NCBI RefSeq assembly: GCF_036226885.1
Contig: NZ_CP109027.1
Coordinates: forward strand, 2,418,001-2,482,000
Source of the DNA: Streptomyces sp. NBC_00663
Lineage (GTDB): Bacteria; Actinomycetota; Actinomycetes; Streptomycetales; Streptomycetaceae
DNA length: 64,000 bases
Reading direction: 5' to 3'
The notes beneath the pieces are model-generated. The model was not told the DNA's origin and did no database searches. It worked only from the letters and a program-made list of their open reading frames with translations. The position numbers and the translations under genes were made by a program. Positions 12,745 to 21,012 of the stretch are shown here, piece after piece. Each line of letters opens with the position of its first letter. Position 1 is the first letter of the stretch.

Positions 12745-12781
12745 ACCTATGTTGACATAGGTATTACGGGATACTTATCCT
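12745..12781 (+). promoter_or_regulatory. Promoter and operator of marR/MFS pair
   Basis: TTGACA at 12752-12757 and TATCCT at 12776-12781 are separated by 18 bases; the marR ATG follows 6 bases later, so the transcript is probably leaderless. A perfect inverted repeat, ACCTATGT-TG-ACATAGGT (12745-12762), covers the -35 box. A dimeric repressor there would block RNA polymerase, most simply the MarR protein itself. Confidence 0.7.
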
Positions 12782-12787
12782 TCCCCC

Positions 12788-13243
12788 ATGCGCCAGGACA
12801 TCGACCACGTGGCCGCAGGCCTCGCGGCGTGCCTGCCCGCCCTCTACCGCGCCCTGGACCGCCAGGTCGGCCAGGACTTCCCGCACCCCAAGCCGCCCGA
12901 GGCCCAGCTGGCCCTGCTGCGCCATGTCGAGGCACACGAGGGCGTGACCGTGCGCGAGACCGCGGACGCCCTGCTGATGAAGCCGAACAACGTGAGCGCG
13001 CTGGTCACACAGATGACCGAGCTGGGACTGCTGGAACGCCGGCCGGACCCCGCCGACAAGCGGGTCGCGCATCTGCATCTCACCCCGACCTCCCGGCAAC
13101 GTCTCGCCGAGGTCAACCAGCTCAAGGGCGCCCATCTCGCGCGCGCCCTGCGCGCCCTCACCGACGGCGAACTGGACGCCCTCGGCTCGGCGTTGGGAGC
13201 ACTCGAGTCGCTCAGCGGACACCTCCACACCCACGCCCGCTGA
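12788..13243 (+). CDS. MarR family regulator of adjacent exporter
   Basis: The product is 151 aa, a MarR-type winged helix protein. The helix-turn-helix is around residues 55-80 (VRETADALLMKPNNVSALV) and the wing around RRPDPADKRVAHLHLTPTSR. It is followed 82 bases later by an EmrB-type drug exporter, a common repressor-pump pair. An inverted repeat overlapping its own -35 box supports autoregulation. The ATG is taken because it lies directly downstream of a good promoter, with no ribosome binding site needed. The ligand is unknown; substrates of the pump are the obvious candidates. Confidence 0.88.
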   Translation: MRQDIDHVAAGLAACLPALYRALDRQVGQDFPHPKPPEAQLALLRHVEAHEGVTVRETADALLMKPNNVSALVTQMTELGLLERRPDPADKRVAHLHLTPTSRQRLAEVNQLKGAHLARALRALTDGELDALGSALGALESLSGHLHTHAR

Positions 13244-13256
13244 TCACTCACGCCCT

Positions 13257-13280
13257 CACCGGACCCTCGGCGGTCCGGTG
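13257..13280 (+). terminator. Hairpin between marR and MFS exporter
   Basis: CACCGGACC at 13257-13265 pairs perfectly with GGTCCGGTG at 13272-13280 around a CTCGGC loop. It starts 14 bases after the marR stop and could partly terminate or process the marR-exporter transcript. No T run follows. Confidence 0.5.
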
Positions 13281-13325
13281 CGCGCACGTGTTCTCCCCTA
13301 CGCCTCACGAAGGACCGGCACAGCC

Positions 13326-14894
13326 ATGCCCTCCGCCACCCTGACCACCCCTACGGACGCCACCGCGACACCCCGCGGCCCGCGCGCCAACCCCTGGCTG
13401 ACCCTTGTGGCCGTCGCCTTCGGCCTCTTCATGGTCGGCCTCGACGGCTCGGTCGTCTCGATCGCCAACCCGGAGATCGGCCGGGACCTCCACGCCTCCA
13501 CCGCCGACCTCCAGTGGGTCACCAACGCCTATCTGCTCGCCCTCGCCGCCGCCCTGATCCTCGGCGGCAAGCTCGGCGACCGCTTCGGCCGCCGTACCTT
13601 CTATCTGATCGGCGTCGCGGGCTTCACCGCCGCGTCCGTCGCCATCGGCCTGTCCGGCTCGATCACCGGCGTCATCGTCTTCCGCGCGGTGCAGGGCTTC
13701 TTCGGCGCACTGCTGATGCCGAACACCCTGGGCATGCTGCGCGCGGTGTTCCCGCCGAAGAAGTTCGGGATGGCGGTCGGCATCTGGGCGATGGTCTCGT
13801 CGGTGTCGACGGCCCTCGGCCCCATAGTCGGCGGCCTGTTGGTGCAGCACGTCAACTGGGAGTCCGTCTTCTACATCAACGCCCCGATCGGCGTCGTGGC
13901 GATCGTCTTCAGCGCGGCAGTCCTGCCGCAGAGCAGGAACACGGCCGCGGCGGAAGAGAAGTTCGACATCGCCGGTGTCGCTCTCCTCGCGCTCGGCCTG
14001 CTCGCCGTCGTCCTCGGAGTGGTCAAGGGCGAGACGTGGGGCTGGACTTCGGGCGGCACGCTGGGCGCGATCACGGCGGGCGTACTGATCCTGGTGCTCT
14101 TCGGCCGGTACGAGACCCGGGTGGCTTCCCCGCTCCTGCCGATGCGCCTGTTCCGCAACCCGGCGCTGACGATCGGCACGGTCATCACCGCGCTGAACTT
14201 CTTCGTGCTGCTCGGCGTGATCTTCTTTGTCATGCTGTACCTGCAGAACGTGCGCGGCTTCTCCCCCGTCGAGGCCGGTGTCCGCACCCTGCCGCTGAGC
14301 CTGGCCTCGGTCGTGGCCTCCCCGCTGGGCGCCGCGCTCACGGACCGCTTCGGCCCGCGCCTGACGATGCCGCTCGGCATGGCGCTCCAGGCCATCGCCT
14401 GCTTCACCATGCTGAGTTGGAGCGCGGACTCCTCGTACACCACCATGTGGCCGCCGTTCATCGCCCTCGGTCTGGGCGTCGGCATGGTGATGGCGTCCTC
14501 CTCCGACGCGATCGTCGGCAACGCGCCGGTGAAGGACGGCGGAGTGGCGGGCGGTCTCCAGGCCACCGCGCTCCAGATCGGCGGCGCGCTCGGTACGTCC
14601 GTGCTGGTCTCCCTCATCACGAGCCGCGTCGGCGCCACCCTCACCGACGAGTTGATTTCCGCCGGCGTCCCCGCCGGGACGTCGACCGCGCTGGCCGAGG
14701 CGAAGGACGCGGTGGCCATGGGTGCCGCCCCCGTCTCCGCGGAGATGCCGGAGCGGCTGAGGTCGGCGGTCGTCGAGGGCAGCCACCAGGCCTTCATGAA
14801 CGGCGTACACACGGCGGTGCTGGTCGCGGGGGCGCTGTGCGTACTGGGGGCGGTGGTGGCGGCGACGGGGGTACGTCGGGCGCCCGGACGCTAG
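13326..14894 (+). CDS. MFS multidrug exporter, DHA2/EmrB type
   Basis: The product is 522 aa with about 14 predicted membrane helices. Family signatures include FMVGLDGSVVSIANPEIG in helix 1, the A motif GGKLGDRFGRR near residue 80 and WVTNAYLLALAAALILGG. These proton-driven pumps expel drugs or small metabolites through the cytoplasmic membrane. The ATG at 13326 follows GAAGGA by 11 bases; an upstream in-frame start at 13278 would fall in a hairpin. It follows a marR gene that probably represses it. The TAG stop consists of the TA flank and first G of an inserted repeat element, so the present C-terminus (RRAPGR) may be shortened or altered from the ancestral protein. Confidence 0.9.
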   Translation: MPSATLTTPTDATATPRGPRANPWLTLVAVAFGLFMVGLDGSVVSIANPEIGRDLHASTADLQWVTNAYLLALAAALILGGKLGDRFGRRTFYLIGVAGFTAASVAIGLSGSITGVIVFRAVQGFFGALLMPNTLGMLRAVFPPKKFGMAVGIWAMVSSVSTALGPIVGGLLVQHVNWESVFYINAPIGVVAIVFSAAVLPQSRNTAAAEEKFDIAGVALLALGLLAVVLGVVKGETWGWTSGGTLGAITAGVLILVLFGRYETRVASPLLPMRLFRNPALTIGTVITALNFFVLLGVIFFVMLYLQNVRGFSPVEAGVRTLPLSLASVVASPLGAALTDRFGPRLTMPLGMALQAIACFTMLSWSADSSYTTMWPPFIALGLGVGMVMASSSDAIVGNAPVKDGGVAGGLQATALQIGGALGTSVLVSLITSRVGATLTDELISAGVPAGTSTALAEAKDAVAMGAAPVSAEMPERLRSAVVEGSHQAFMNGVHTAVLVAGALCVLGAVVAATGVRRAPGR

Positions 14895-15055
14895 GGCCTT
14901 CCGGCGGATCAGGTCGCAGGGAAGCAGCGGTGTCGCATCGACGCTGGTGAGCGGGGGCTGGTGCGTCGGAATGCAAGGCGGAGGAGGGCGGCGACGCGGT
15001 GGGGGTCCCCCCGCTCGAGCGCAGTCGAGAGTGGGGGTCCGCCGGACAGGCCCTA
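14892..15055. mobile_element. MITE-like element with TA target and inverted ends
   Basis: The ends are TAGGGCC-TTCCGGCGGA on the left (14892-14908) and TCCGCCGGACAGGCCCTA on the right (15038-15055), inverted repeats differing by one base. The flanking TA on each side fits the TA duplication of IS630/Tc1-type transposition. The interior of about 125 bases has no gene. It carries GCAAGGCGGAGGAGGGCGG and a C/G-run hairpin at 15006-15037 of a kind common between Streptomyces genes. It is probably non-autonomous and mobilised in trans. Confidence 0.65.
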
Positions 15056-15070
15056 TCTAGGCCGTGCCTT

Positions 15071-16030
15071 TCAGGTCAGCGTGCGCACAGGGCTGCCGTC
15101 GAGGTAGGCGGCGATGTCCTCGACCGCTTCCCGGTAGTACGTGCGGTAGTTGTGCTCGGTGACATAGCCGAGGTGCGGGGTGGCCAGCACGTTCGGCAGG
15201 GTGCGCAGGGGGTCGTCGGCGGGCAGGGGCTCGGTGTCGAAGACGTCGAGACCGGCGCCGGCGATCCAGCCCTCGCGCAGGGCACGCAGCAGCGCCTCCT
15301 GGTCGACGATGGCGGCGCGGGAGGTGTTGACCAGGAAGGCGTGCGGGCGCATGGCGCGCAGTTCCGGCTCGCCGAGCAGCCCGCGGGTGCGGTCGGACAG
15401 CACGAGGTGGACCGAGACGAAGTCGCTGCGGCGCAGCAAGTCCTCCTTGCTGTCGGCGAGTTGGACCCCCTCTTCCGCCGCCCGCTCGGCGGTGAGGTGC
15501 TGACTCCACGCCAGGACCTCCATGCCGAAGGCGGCGGCGACCCTGGCCACCCGCGTACCGATCTTCCCGAGGCCGAGCAGGCCCAGGGTGCGACCGTGCA
15601 GGTCCTGCCCGACGGTGGACTGCCACGGCCCGCCCTCGCGCATCGCCCGGCTCTCGACGGTGACCTGCCGGGCGAGGCCGAGCAGCAGCGCCCAGGTCAG
15701 CTCGACGGGCGGGGTGGAGCTGCTGGCCGTACCGCACACGGTCACCCCCTGGGCTGCCGCCGCGGCGAGGTCGATGGAGGCGTTGCGCATCCCCCTGGTC
15801 ACCAGGAGCCGCAGCCGGGGCAGCCGACTCAGCAGATCGGCGTCGAAGGGCGTGCGCTCTCGCATGGCCACGACGATCTCGCAGTCGGCCAGTTCGGCGG
15901 CCAGCTTGTCCCGGTCGGCGATGTGTTCACGGAACGCACGCACCTCGACCCGGCCCTCGAGGCCACTCCAGTCCGCCAGGGCCAGGGCGGCGCCCTGGTA
16001 GTCGTCCAGCACAGCGCAGTAAACGGTCAT
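15071..16030 (-). CDS. D-2-hydroxyacid dehydrogenase family protein
   Basis: The product is 319 aa with the two-domain fold of NAD-dependent D-isomer 2-hydroxyacid dehydrogenases. The Rossmann motif is TLGLLGLGKIGTRVARVA near 145. Catalytic residues sit in LVNTSRAAIVD (Arg), FDTEPLPADDPL (Glu) and NVLATPHLGYV (His), all intact. It would oxidise or reduce a D-2-hydroxyacid or the related 2-oxoacid in the cytoplasm; the substrate cannot be read from the sequence. The ATG at 16030 gives the normal N-terminus MTVYCAVLDDYQ; the upstream extension lacks family similarity. It is co-directional with the exonuclease-TerD gene 43 bases upstream. Confidence 0.88.
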   Translation of the reverse strand: MTVYCAVLDDYQGAALALADWSGLEGRVEVRAFREHIADRDKLAAELADCEIVVAMRERTPFDADLLSRLPRLRLLVTRGMRNASIDLAAAAAQGVTVCGTASSSTPPVELTWALLLGLARQVTVESRAMREGGPWQSTVGQDLHGRTLGLLGLGKIGTRVARVAAAFGMEVLAWSQHLTAERAAEEGVQLADSKEDLLRRSDFVSVHLVLSDRTRGLLGEPELRAMRPHAFLVNTSRAAIVDQEALLRALREGWIAGAGLDVFDTEPLPADDPLRTLPNVLATPHLGYVTEHNYRTYYREAVEDIAAYLDGSPVRTLT

Positions 16031-16073
16031 ACGGGCATTCTGCCTGTCCGCTGTGGCAGGCCGCCCTTGGAGG

Positions 16074-17891
16074 TCACTCGGCGACATCGACGCCGTAACC
16101 GCGAGCGAGGTCGGCCAGTCCATGGTCGTACCCCTGCCCGACGGCACGCAGCCGCCATCCGTCGCCCCTGCGGTAGAGCTCGGCGAGGATCAGGGTGCGC
16201 TCGGTGGTGGCGGCGTCGAGGGTGGCCCGGGCGGCCGGGGCCGCGCCGACCCCGCGGGTGACGGTGATCTCGACGGCCCCGACGTCGGCGAAGGTCGCGG
16301 CACCGTCGATCGCGGCGGCGACGACGACCCGGTGGACTTCCAGGGGCAGCCGCTCCGGATCGACGGTGACGGCCTGCTCGGTCGGACCGTCCGTGGCGAG
16401 CCGTACGGTGCCGTCCGGGTGCTCGGGGGCACCGTAGAAGACGAAGTCCTCGTCCCCCGCCACCTGTTCCCGCGCATCGACCGCGAAGGCGACGACATCC
16501 ACGTCGCACACGGTCTGCTGACGCCAGGTGGCGGCCACCGTCCAGGCCGTGCCGGTGTCGGAGAGGTCGAGGACGGCACCGCGGACCAGTATCGCCGCCG
16601 TGTCCGACACTTCCCCGGCCGTGCCCGGCGCCGCAGCCGGGGCGGGCGCGAGAAGCCAGTCGGCGTCGTGCACCCGCAGACCGAGGGTGGCGATGCGCCC
16701 CATCCGTCGGTCCGCTTCCCCGCCGGGGAGTACGACGACGTCGGTCACGCTCGCCGACAGGTTCACCGCGGCCGAGGCACCGAGAGCGACGGCACGCGCC
16801 CGTGCTTCCGCGGCCGCGTCGTGGGTGCCGCCCAGGACGAGAACCCGGCGGCCGCCGAGCGACGGGGCGGCGGTGCGCTGGGTCGGAAGGCCAGGTACCG
16901 GCACGGGTTCGGCCGCAGGTCGTACGGCCTTCGCCTCAGTGGGCGTTCCCTCGGCACGCCGCTGCCGGGCCACGCCCTTGGCCTGCCCGGGCCGCACGTT
17001 CTCCAGCAACCGCAGATACGTCGCCTCGTCCACCGACCCGACCCCCGCCTCCGCGGCACGACGCAGCTTCCCGGACCCGGCGCCGGGGTCGTTGGTGACG
17101 ACGACGCTGGTCTGGCCGCTGACCGAGGTCATCACATTCAGCCCGGCCGCCACCGAACGGGCGACGAGTTCCTCACGGGCGATCCGCGTGTCCCCTGTGA
17201 TCGCGACCTTCATGCCCTGCACCAGCACCCCGCCCGGCTCCAGCCGCCCCGGATTGCGGTACGCACAGGGCGTCTTGGGCACGTACGGCTTGTAGTCCTG
17301 GCGAGGCGGACACTCCAGCAGCGGCAGGGACAACCCCAGCCGCTCGGCCGCGCCCAGCGAGCCGCGCAGGATGCCGGAGAGCACGCGTACGTCGTCCCGC
17401 GCGTCGTGGGCCTTCTCCTGCCGCACCCCGTAGTGCGCGGCGAGCGTGCCCAGCTTGAGGTCGGGCGTCGCGGGCCCGACGAGACGGTTGAGGGCCAGCG
17501 TGCACAACCGCCTGCTGACCGGCACCCAGGACCGAACATGGGCGAACTCGTGGGCCAGGAAGTCGTAGTCGAACTGCGCGTTGTGCGCGACCAGGACCCG
17601 ACCGCTGAGCAGGGCCCCCACCTGAGGCGCGATCTCCTCGAAGGTGGGCGCACCGGCGAGACGCTCGGAAGTGAGACCGTGGATGTGCACAGGGCCGGGG
17701 TCGCAGCCCGGGTCGAGGAGGGTGGCGTACTCCCCCGTCTGCCGCCCCTGCGGGTCCAGCGTGACGATGGCGAGGGACAGCACCCGGTCCCGGCCGGGCC
17801 GCAGCCCCGAGGTCTCCACGTCCACGAGCGCCCAGTCGTGGAAGTACTCGGACTGGGTAGGCCACTTGAGCTCGGACGACAACAGGACCAT
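16074..17891 (-). CDS. DEDDh exonuclease-BRCT-TerD fusion protein
   Basis: The product is 605 aa. Residues 15-185 are a DnaQ-like 3'-5' exonuclease with all acidic residues present (DVETSGL, AHNAQFDYDFL, HDARDDVRVL). Residues 225-300 are a BRCT domain (GMKVAITGDTRIAREELV), and residues 335-415 look like a second, diverged BRCT. The C-terminal 170 residues are a TerD calcium-binding domain (VDVVAFAVDA, DFVFYGAPEHPDGTV). TerD proteins belong to membrane-linked stress systems first seen as tellurite resistance, and known work links ter loci to nucleases. The fusion would tie DNA processing to that system. GGAGGG lies 10 bases before the ATG. A stand-alone TerD gene lies immediately upstream on the same strand. 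Confidence 0.88.
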   Translation of the reverse strand: MVLLSSELKWPTQSEYFHDWALVDVETSGLRPGRDRVLSLAIVTLDPQGRQTGEYATLLDPGCDPGPVHIHGLTSERLAGAPTFEEIAPQVGALLSGRVLVAHNAQFDYDFLAHEFAHVRSWVPVSRRLCTLALNRLVGPATPDLKLGTLAAHYGVRQEKAHDARDDVRVLSGILRGSLGAAERLGLSLPLLECPPRQDYKPYVPKTPCAYRNPGRLEPGGVLVQGMKVAITGDTRIAREELVARSVAAGLNVMTSVSGQTSVVVTNDPGAGSGKLRRAAEAGVGSVDEATYLRLLENVRPGQAKGVARQRRAEGTPTEAKAVRPAAEPVPVPGLPTQRTAAPSLGGRRVLVLGGTHDAAAEARARAVALGASAAVNLSASVTDVVVLPGGEADRRMGRIATLGLRVHDADWLLAPAPAAAPGTAGEVSDTAAILVRGAVLDLSDTGTAWTVAATWRQQTVCDVDVVAFAVDAREQVAGDEDFVFYGAPEHPDGTVRLATDGPTEQAVTVDPERLPLEVHRVVVAAAIDGAATFADVGAVEITVTRGVGAAPAARATLDAATTERTLILAELYRRGDGWRLRAVGQGYDHGLADLARGYGVDVAE

Positions 17892-18046
17892 AGGGCGCTT
17901 TCCCTCCCCCGGTGCGGCGAGCGGAGAGCCACTGCTCAGACCCTCTCGACCCGTCGGCGACGATCAACCAGGTGGGATTTTCGCACGCGAGGTGCGTGAT
18001 ACGTGAAGCCCCCGTGAAGGTCCCCGTGAAGACCCCCGCCCACAAC

Positions 18047-18577
18047 TCACTGCCGCGTGCTGCCCATTTCGGCGGCGAAGAGCACGGGATCGCTGTCGTA
18101 CCCCCGCACCATCCCGCGGAACCGCCACGCCCCGGACGCATCCCTGGTGAACTCCGCGACGGTCGCGGCGGTGGCGTCTGCGACACCCGCGAAGTCGTCC
18201 GCCAGCAACGGCCGGTACCCGTCGAGGACGACCACGCCGGCGTTGGCTATCTCCCCGAACGTACGAGGCCCGGTGTCCTGATGAATGGCCACCCCGACCA
18301 CCACCCGCTCATAGGCGGACGACACCCGGTCGAACTCCAGCACCATCGCCTCGACGAACCCGTACCCCATACCGGTCTCGCTGTGCCGCGTCATGTTGAT
18401 CGTGCCGTCCGGCGACCGGCTCTCGTAGTGCACGACATACACCGGCCGCCCGTGGGGATCGTCGACCGAGTAGGTCGCGGCGATGATGTCGAGATGCCGA
18501 GGCGGCTCCCCGTACGGGCTCGGATCCCATCGAAGCTTCACTTCGACCTTGCCCAGCCCGTCCCCGACCCCACTCAC
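18047..18577 (-). CDS. TerD family protein
   Basis: The product is about 176 aa with the TerD core: LRWDPSPYGEPPRHLDIIAA at the start, ETGMGYGFVEAMVLEFDRV in the middle, and repeated beta strands with acidic residues typical of the calcium sites. Several acidic ligands of the classical motif (DLDASV) are altered, so it may be a divergent scaffold. The GTG at 18577 is preferred because GAGGGGGAG sits 7 bases upstream; an ATG at 18595 is also in frame. It is followed 155 bases later by the exonuclease-BRCT-TerD gene on the same strand, and the two products probably act together. Confidence 0.82.
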   Translation of the reverse strand: MSGVGDGLGKVEVKLRWDPSPYGEPPRHLDIIAATYSVDDPHGRPVYVVHYESRSPDGTINMTRHSETGMGYGFVEAMVLEFDRVSSAYERVVVGVAIHQDTGPRTFGEIANAGVVVLDGYRPLLADDFAGVADATAATVAEFTRDASGAWRFRGMVRGYDSDPVLFAAEMGSTRQ

Positions 18578-18745
18578 CCTGCCACTCCCCCTCATGCCGG
18601 GGCTAGACGCCCCCGTAACGTGAAGTATGCGTCGTGGCCAGCACTTTGATGCCTCGTCAACGGTCCCAGAATTCGGTCAAGATTTCTCCGGCCGGGTGCA
18701 AGCCGTTCCTCATGTCCCCATATGCCAGCGGGACTCGGCCGGCCC

Positions 18746-18787
18746 CAGCGCCACGTCCACGATCATGTCCTCCTGGCCGCCGACGAG
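18746..18787 (-). pseudogene. Remnant of 4-hydroxy-2-oxovalerate aldolase C-terminus
   Basis: One reverse frame encodes LVGGQEDMIVDVAL. This matches the conserved C-terminal motif of MhpE/BphI/HsaF-type 4-hydroxy-2-oxovalerate aldolases (VGGQEDMI(I/V)DVAL). No aldolase sequence flanks it on the N-terminal side; the frame instead runs out of an IclR-like remnant. The match is short but very specific. It suggests that a meta-cleavage gene cluster once lay here and was deleted. Confidence 0.55.
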
Positions 18788-18849
18788 CCTCTCGCGGTCG
18801 ACGCGTACCGGGCGGTCCTGAAGCGGACGCGGGTGATGGTCCTGCGGGC

Positions 18850-18996
18850 CCGGCGTTCCAGCGGTCCGCGCAGCACCGACTCGCGGACGTCGGCGGGCGC
18901 GTGGGCCTGCTGACGTCCGCCCGTCTTGGCCACGTAGACCACTTCGGTGCCTTCGTGGATGCCGAGGTGGACCAGTTCGTGCGTGCGCTCGTACAG
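18850..18996 (-). pseudogene. Remnant of IclR family regulator
   Basis: A reverse frame encodes YERTHELVHLGIHEGTEVVY followed by VAKTGG, then VRESVLRGPLERRARRTITR. This is the shape of the ligand-binding domain of IclR regulators (tvHLavldg-evvYvdK, then a TprTit segment). The helix-turn-helix half is absent upstream and the middle of the domain is shortened, so it is a decayed fragment. IclR regulators often control aromatic catabolism, which fits the neighbouring aldolase remnant and the nearby phenylacetate genes. Confidence 0.5.
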
Positions 18997-19306
18997 ACAC
19001 GGCGAGTGCCTTTGTCCGCCTCTCCGAGAGCCTCGTGCGTCATACGCGCGCCCATGCCGATCGATGCCCCGACCAGAGGCTGCGTGGTGACAGGCCATGC
19101 CCCTGGGACTGTGCGAGTCGGCGATCACGGAGACGTCACAAGGATGACCGAGAAGGCGCTTCGTCGGCCGTATCCCGGCGGACACACCGGGACGGCAGCG
19201 TCGGCACAGCACATTCCGGCAACAAGGCGCTTTCGGGGTGGATCAGGTCGGGGCGGCACCCCGTACGTTCTGCCGAACTTCGGAGGGCGGATCGAGGAGT
19301 GTGCGC

Positions 19307-20881
19307 GTGTTCAACCAGAACCGAGTCCTGCGAGGAGTGGCTGCTGTCGTGTCCATATCACTGGTGGCAGGATGCGGCGTATTCTCCAGCAGCGCAGAGG
19401 CCGGCGGACCCATAGTCGTCGGGACGACCAGCGCCCCCAGCACCCTCGATCCCGCCGGGTCCTGGGACGGCTCCTGGGAACTGTTCCGGAACATCTACCA
19501 GACGCTGCTCGCCTACCCCGACGGCGCCACCACCCCCCAGCCCGACGCCGCCAAGAGCTGCGCCTTCACGGACTCAGGCAACCGCACCTACCACTGTGAA
19601 CTGCGCTCCGGCCTGAAGTTCACCGATGGCGACACACTCGACGCACGGGCCGTCAAGTACTCCGTCGACCGGATCCGGACCATCAACGCGCCCAGTGGCC
19701 CGGCCGGACTGCTCGGCAGCCTCGACCAGGTGCAGGTGATCAATGACCGCGAGGTGGTCTTCCACCTCAACAAGGCCGACGCCACCTTTCCGTTCGTGCT
19801 CGCCACCCCGGCCATGTCGATCGTCGACCCCGAGGACTACCCCGCCAAGTCGCTGCGCAGGGACGAGTCGGCACAGGGCTCCGGGCCGTACGCGCTCAAG
19901 TCCTACGACGACGGCGAGAAGGCCGAACTCGTCCGCAACAACGACTACCAGGGCTTCGCCGACCGGCAGAACGACGCGGTGACCCTCCGCTACTTCCATG
20001 ATTCAGCCACGATGGTCGAAGCCCTGCGGTCCGGGGCGATCGATGTCACCTACCGTGGCATTGCCGCGTCCGACATCGTTGCCCTGCAGTCGTACAACTC
20101 CTCCGACCTGCAACTGATCGATGGCTCCGGTATCGACATCAACTATCTGGTGTTCAACCCCAAGGACCCATGGGCCAGGATTCCGGCCGTACGCAAGGCC
20201 GTTGCCCAGGTCGTAGACCGCCCGGCCATCGCCTTCCGGGTCTACCGGGGCACCGTCGACCCGCTCTACTCCATGGTCCCGGCCGGGCTGACCGGCCACA
20301 CCCCCGGCTATTTCGACACCTATGGCGACCCCAGTACCTCCAAGGCCCGCAAGATCCTTGCTGCCGCCGGCATCACCCAGCGGGTTCCGCTCACTGTCTG
20401 GTACACCACGGACCGCTACGGCTCGGGGACCACGAAGGAGTTCCAGGAGCTCAAGCGGCAACTGGACGGCTCGGGCCTGTTCACCATCACCCTCAAGGGC
20501 CGGCCGTGGAAGGAGTTCGTCTCCGGTTACCAGAAGGGTGAGTACCCGGTGTTCGGGCGCGGCTGGTTCCCCGACTTCCCCGACCCCGACTGCTTCATCA
20601 CCCCCTTCGTCGGTGACCACAACGCCCTCGGCACGCCTTATCCGTCACCCGTGATCACCGGCAAACTGCTGCCGGACTCCCGCAGCGAGAGCGACCGCGG
20701 CGAGGTCGTCGAGGACTTCGAGAGGGCCCAGCAGATCCTCGTCGACGACGCCCGCCTGATCCCGCTCTGGCAGGGGCGGCAGTACATCGCGGCCAGCGAC
20801 GACATCTCCGGCGGCGAAGAGGCGCTCGACCCCTCGACGATCATGAAGATGTGGGAGCTGCACCGCAAGACCAGTTGGTGA
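19307..20881 (+). CDS. Peptide-type ABC solute-binding lipoprotein (family 5)
   Basis: The product is about 524 aa. The signal peptide ends in a lipobox (SISLVAGCG), so the mature protein is a lipid-anchored extracellular binding protein. The family 5 (DppA/OppA) signature follows: APSTLDPAGSWDGSWELFRN, GLKFTDGDTLDARAVKYSVD, and a C-terminal DDARLIPLWQ. It would capture oligopeptides or similar solutes for import. The GTG at 19307 is preferred over ATG- or GTG-initiated longer forms because GAGGAG is 7 bases upstream and the signal peptide then begins properly. No permease or ATPase gene is nearby, so it is an orphan that must use a transporter encoded elsewhere or has lost its partners. Confidence 0.88.
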   Translation: MFNQNRVLRGVAAVVSISLVAGCGVFSSSAEAGGPIVVGTTSAPSTLDPAGSWDGSWELFRNIYQTLLAYPDGATTPQPDAAKSCAFTDSGNRTYHCELRSGLKFTDGDTLDARAVKYSVDRIRTINAPSGPAGLLGSLDQVQVINDREVVFHLNKADATFPFVLATPAMSIVDPEDYPAKSLRRDESAQGSGPYALKSYDDGEKAELVRNNDYQGFADRQNDAVTLRYFHDSATMVEALRSGAIDVTYRGIAASDIVALQSYNSSDLQLIDGSGIDINYLVFNPKDPWARIPAVRKAVAQVVDRPAIAFRVYRGTVDPLYSMVPAGLTGHTPGYFDTYGDPSTSKARKILAAAGITQRVPLTVWYTTDRYGSGTTKEFQELKRQLDGSGLFTITLKGRPWKEFVSGYQKGEYPVFGRGWFPDFPDPDCFITPFVGDHNALGTPYPSPVITGKLLPDSRSESDRGEVVEDFERAQQILVDDARLIPLWQGRQYIAASDDISGGEEALDPSTIMKMWELHRKTSW

Positions 20882-21012
20882 ATCGGCCGTCCGGCGCTGC
20901 TCGTCGGTACACACGCCACGAGCAGGCCCGGTGTGCAGTACGCCGGATCCGTTCTTGAGGCAGCAGGCCCGGCCGTCCTCGCGGTCCGGGCGACCGTTTC
21001 GGGCGGCGACTG
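20882..21012. other. Intergenic, nothing recognisable
   Basis: This short gap after the solute-binding protein gene shows no clear hairpin or reading frame. It leads into a broken lipoprotein gene on the minus strand. Confidence 0.4.

Larger units (their letters stand above)
18600..19306. other. Non-coding, decayed stretch
   Basis: Apart from the IclR and aldolase fragments on the minus strand, no intact gene is visible. Open frames on both strands have compositions typical of shifted GC-rich frames. GAGGAG at 19294-19299 is the ribosome binding site of the next gene. Confidence 0.6.
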
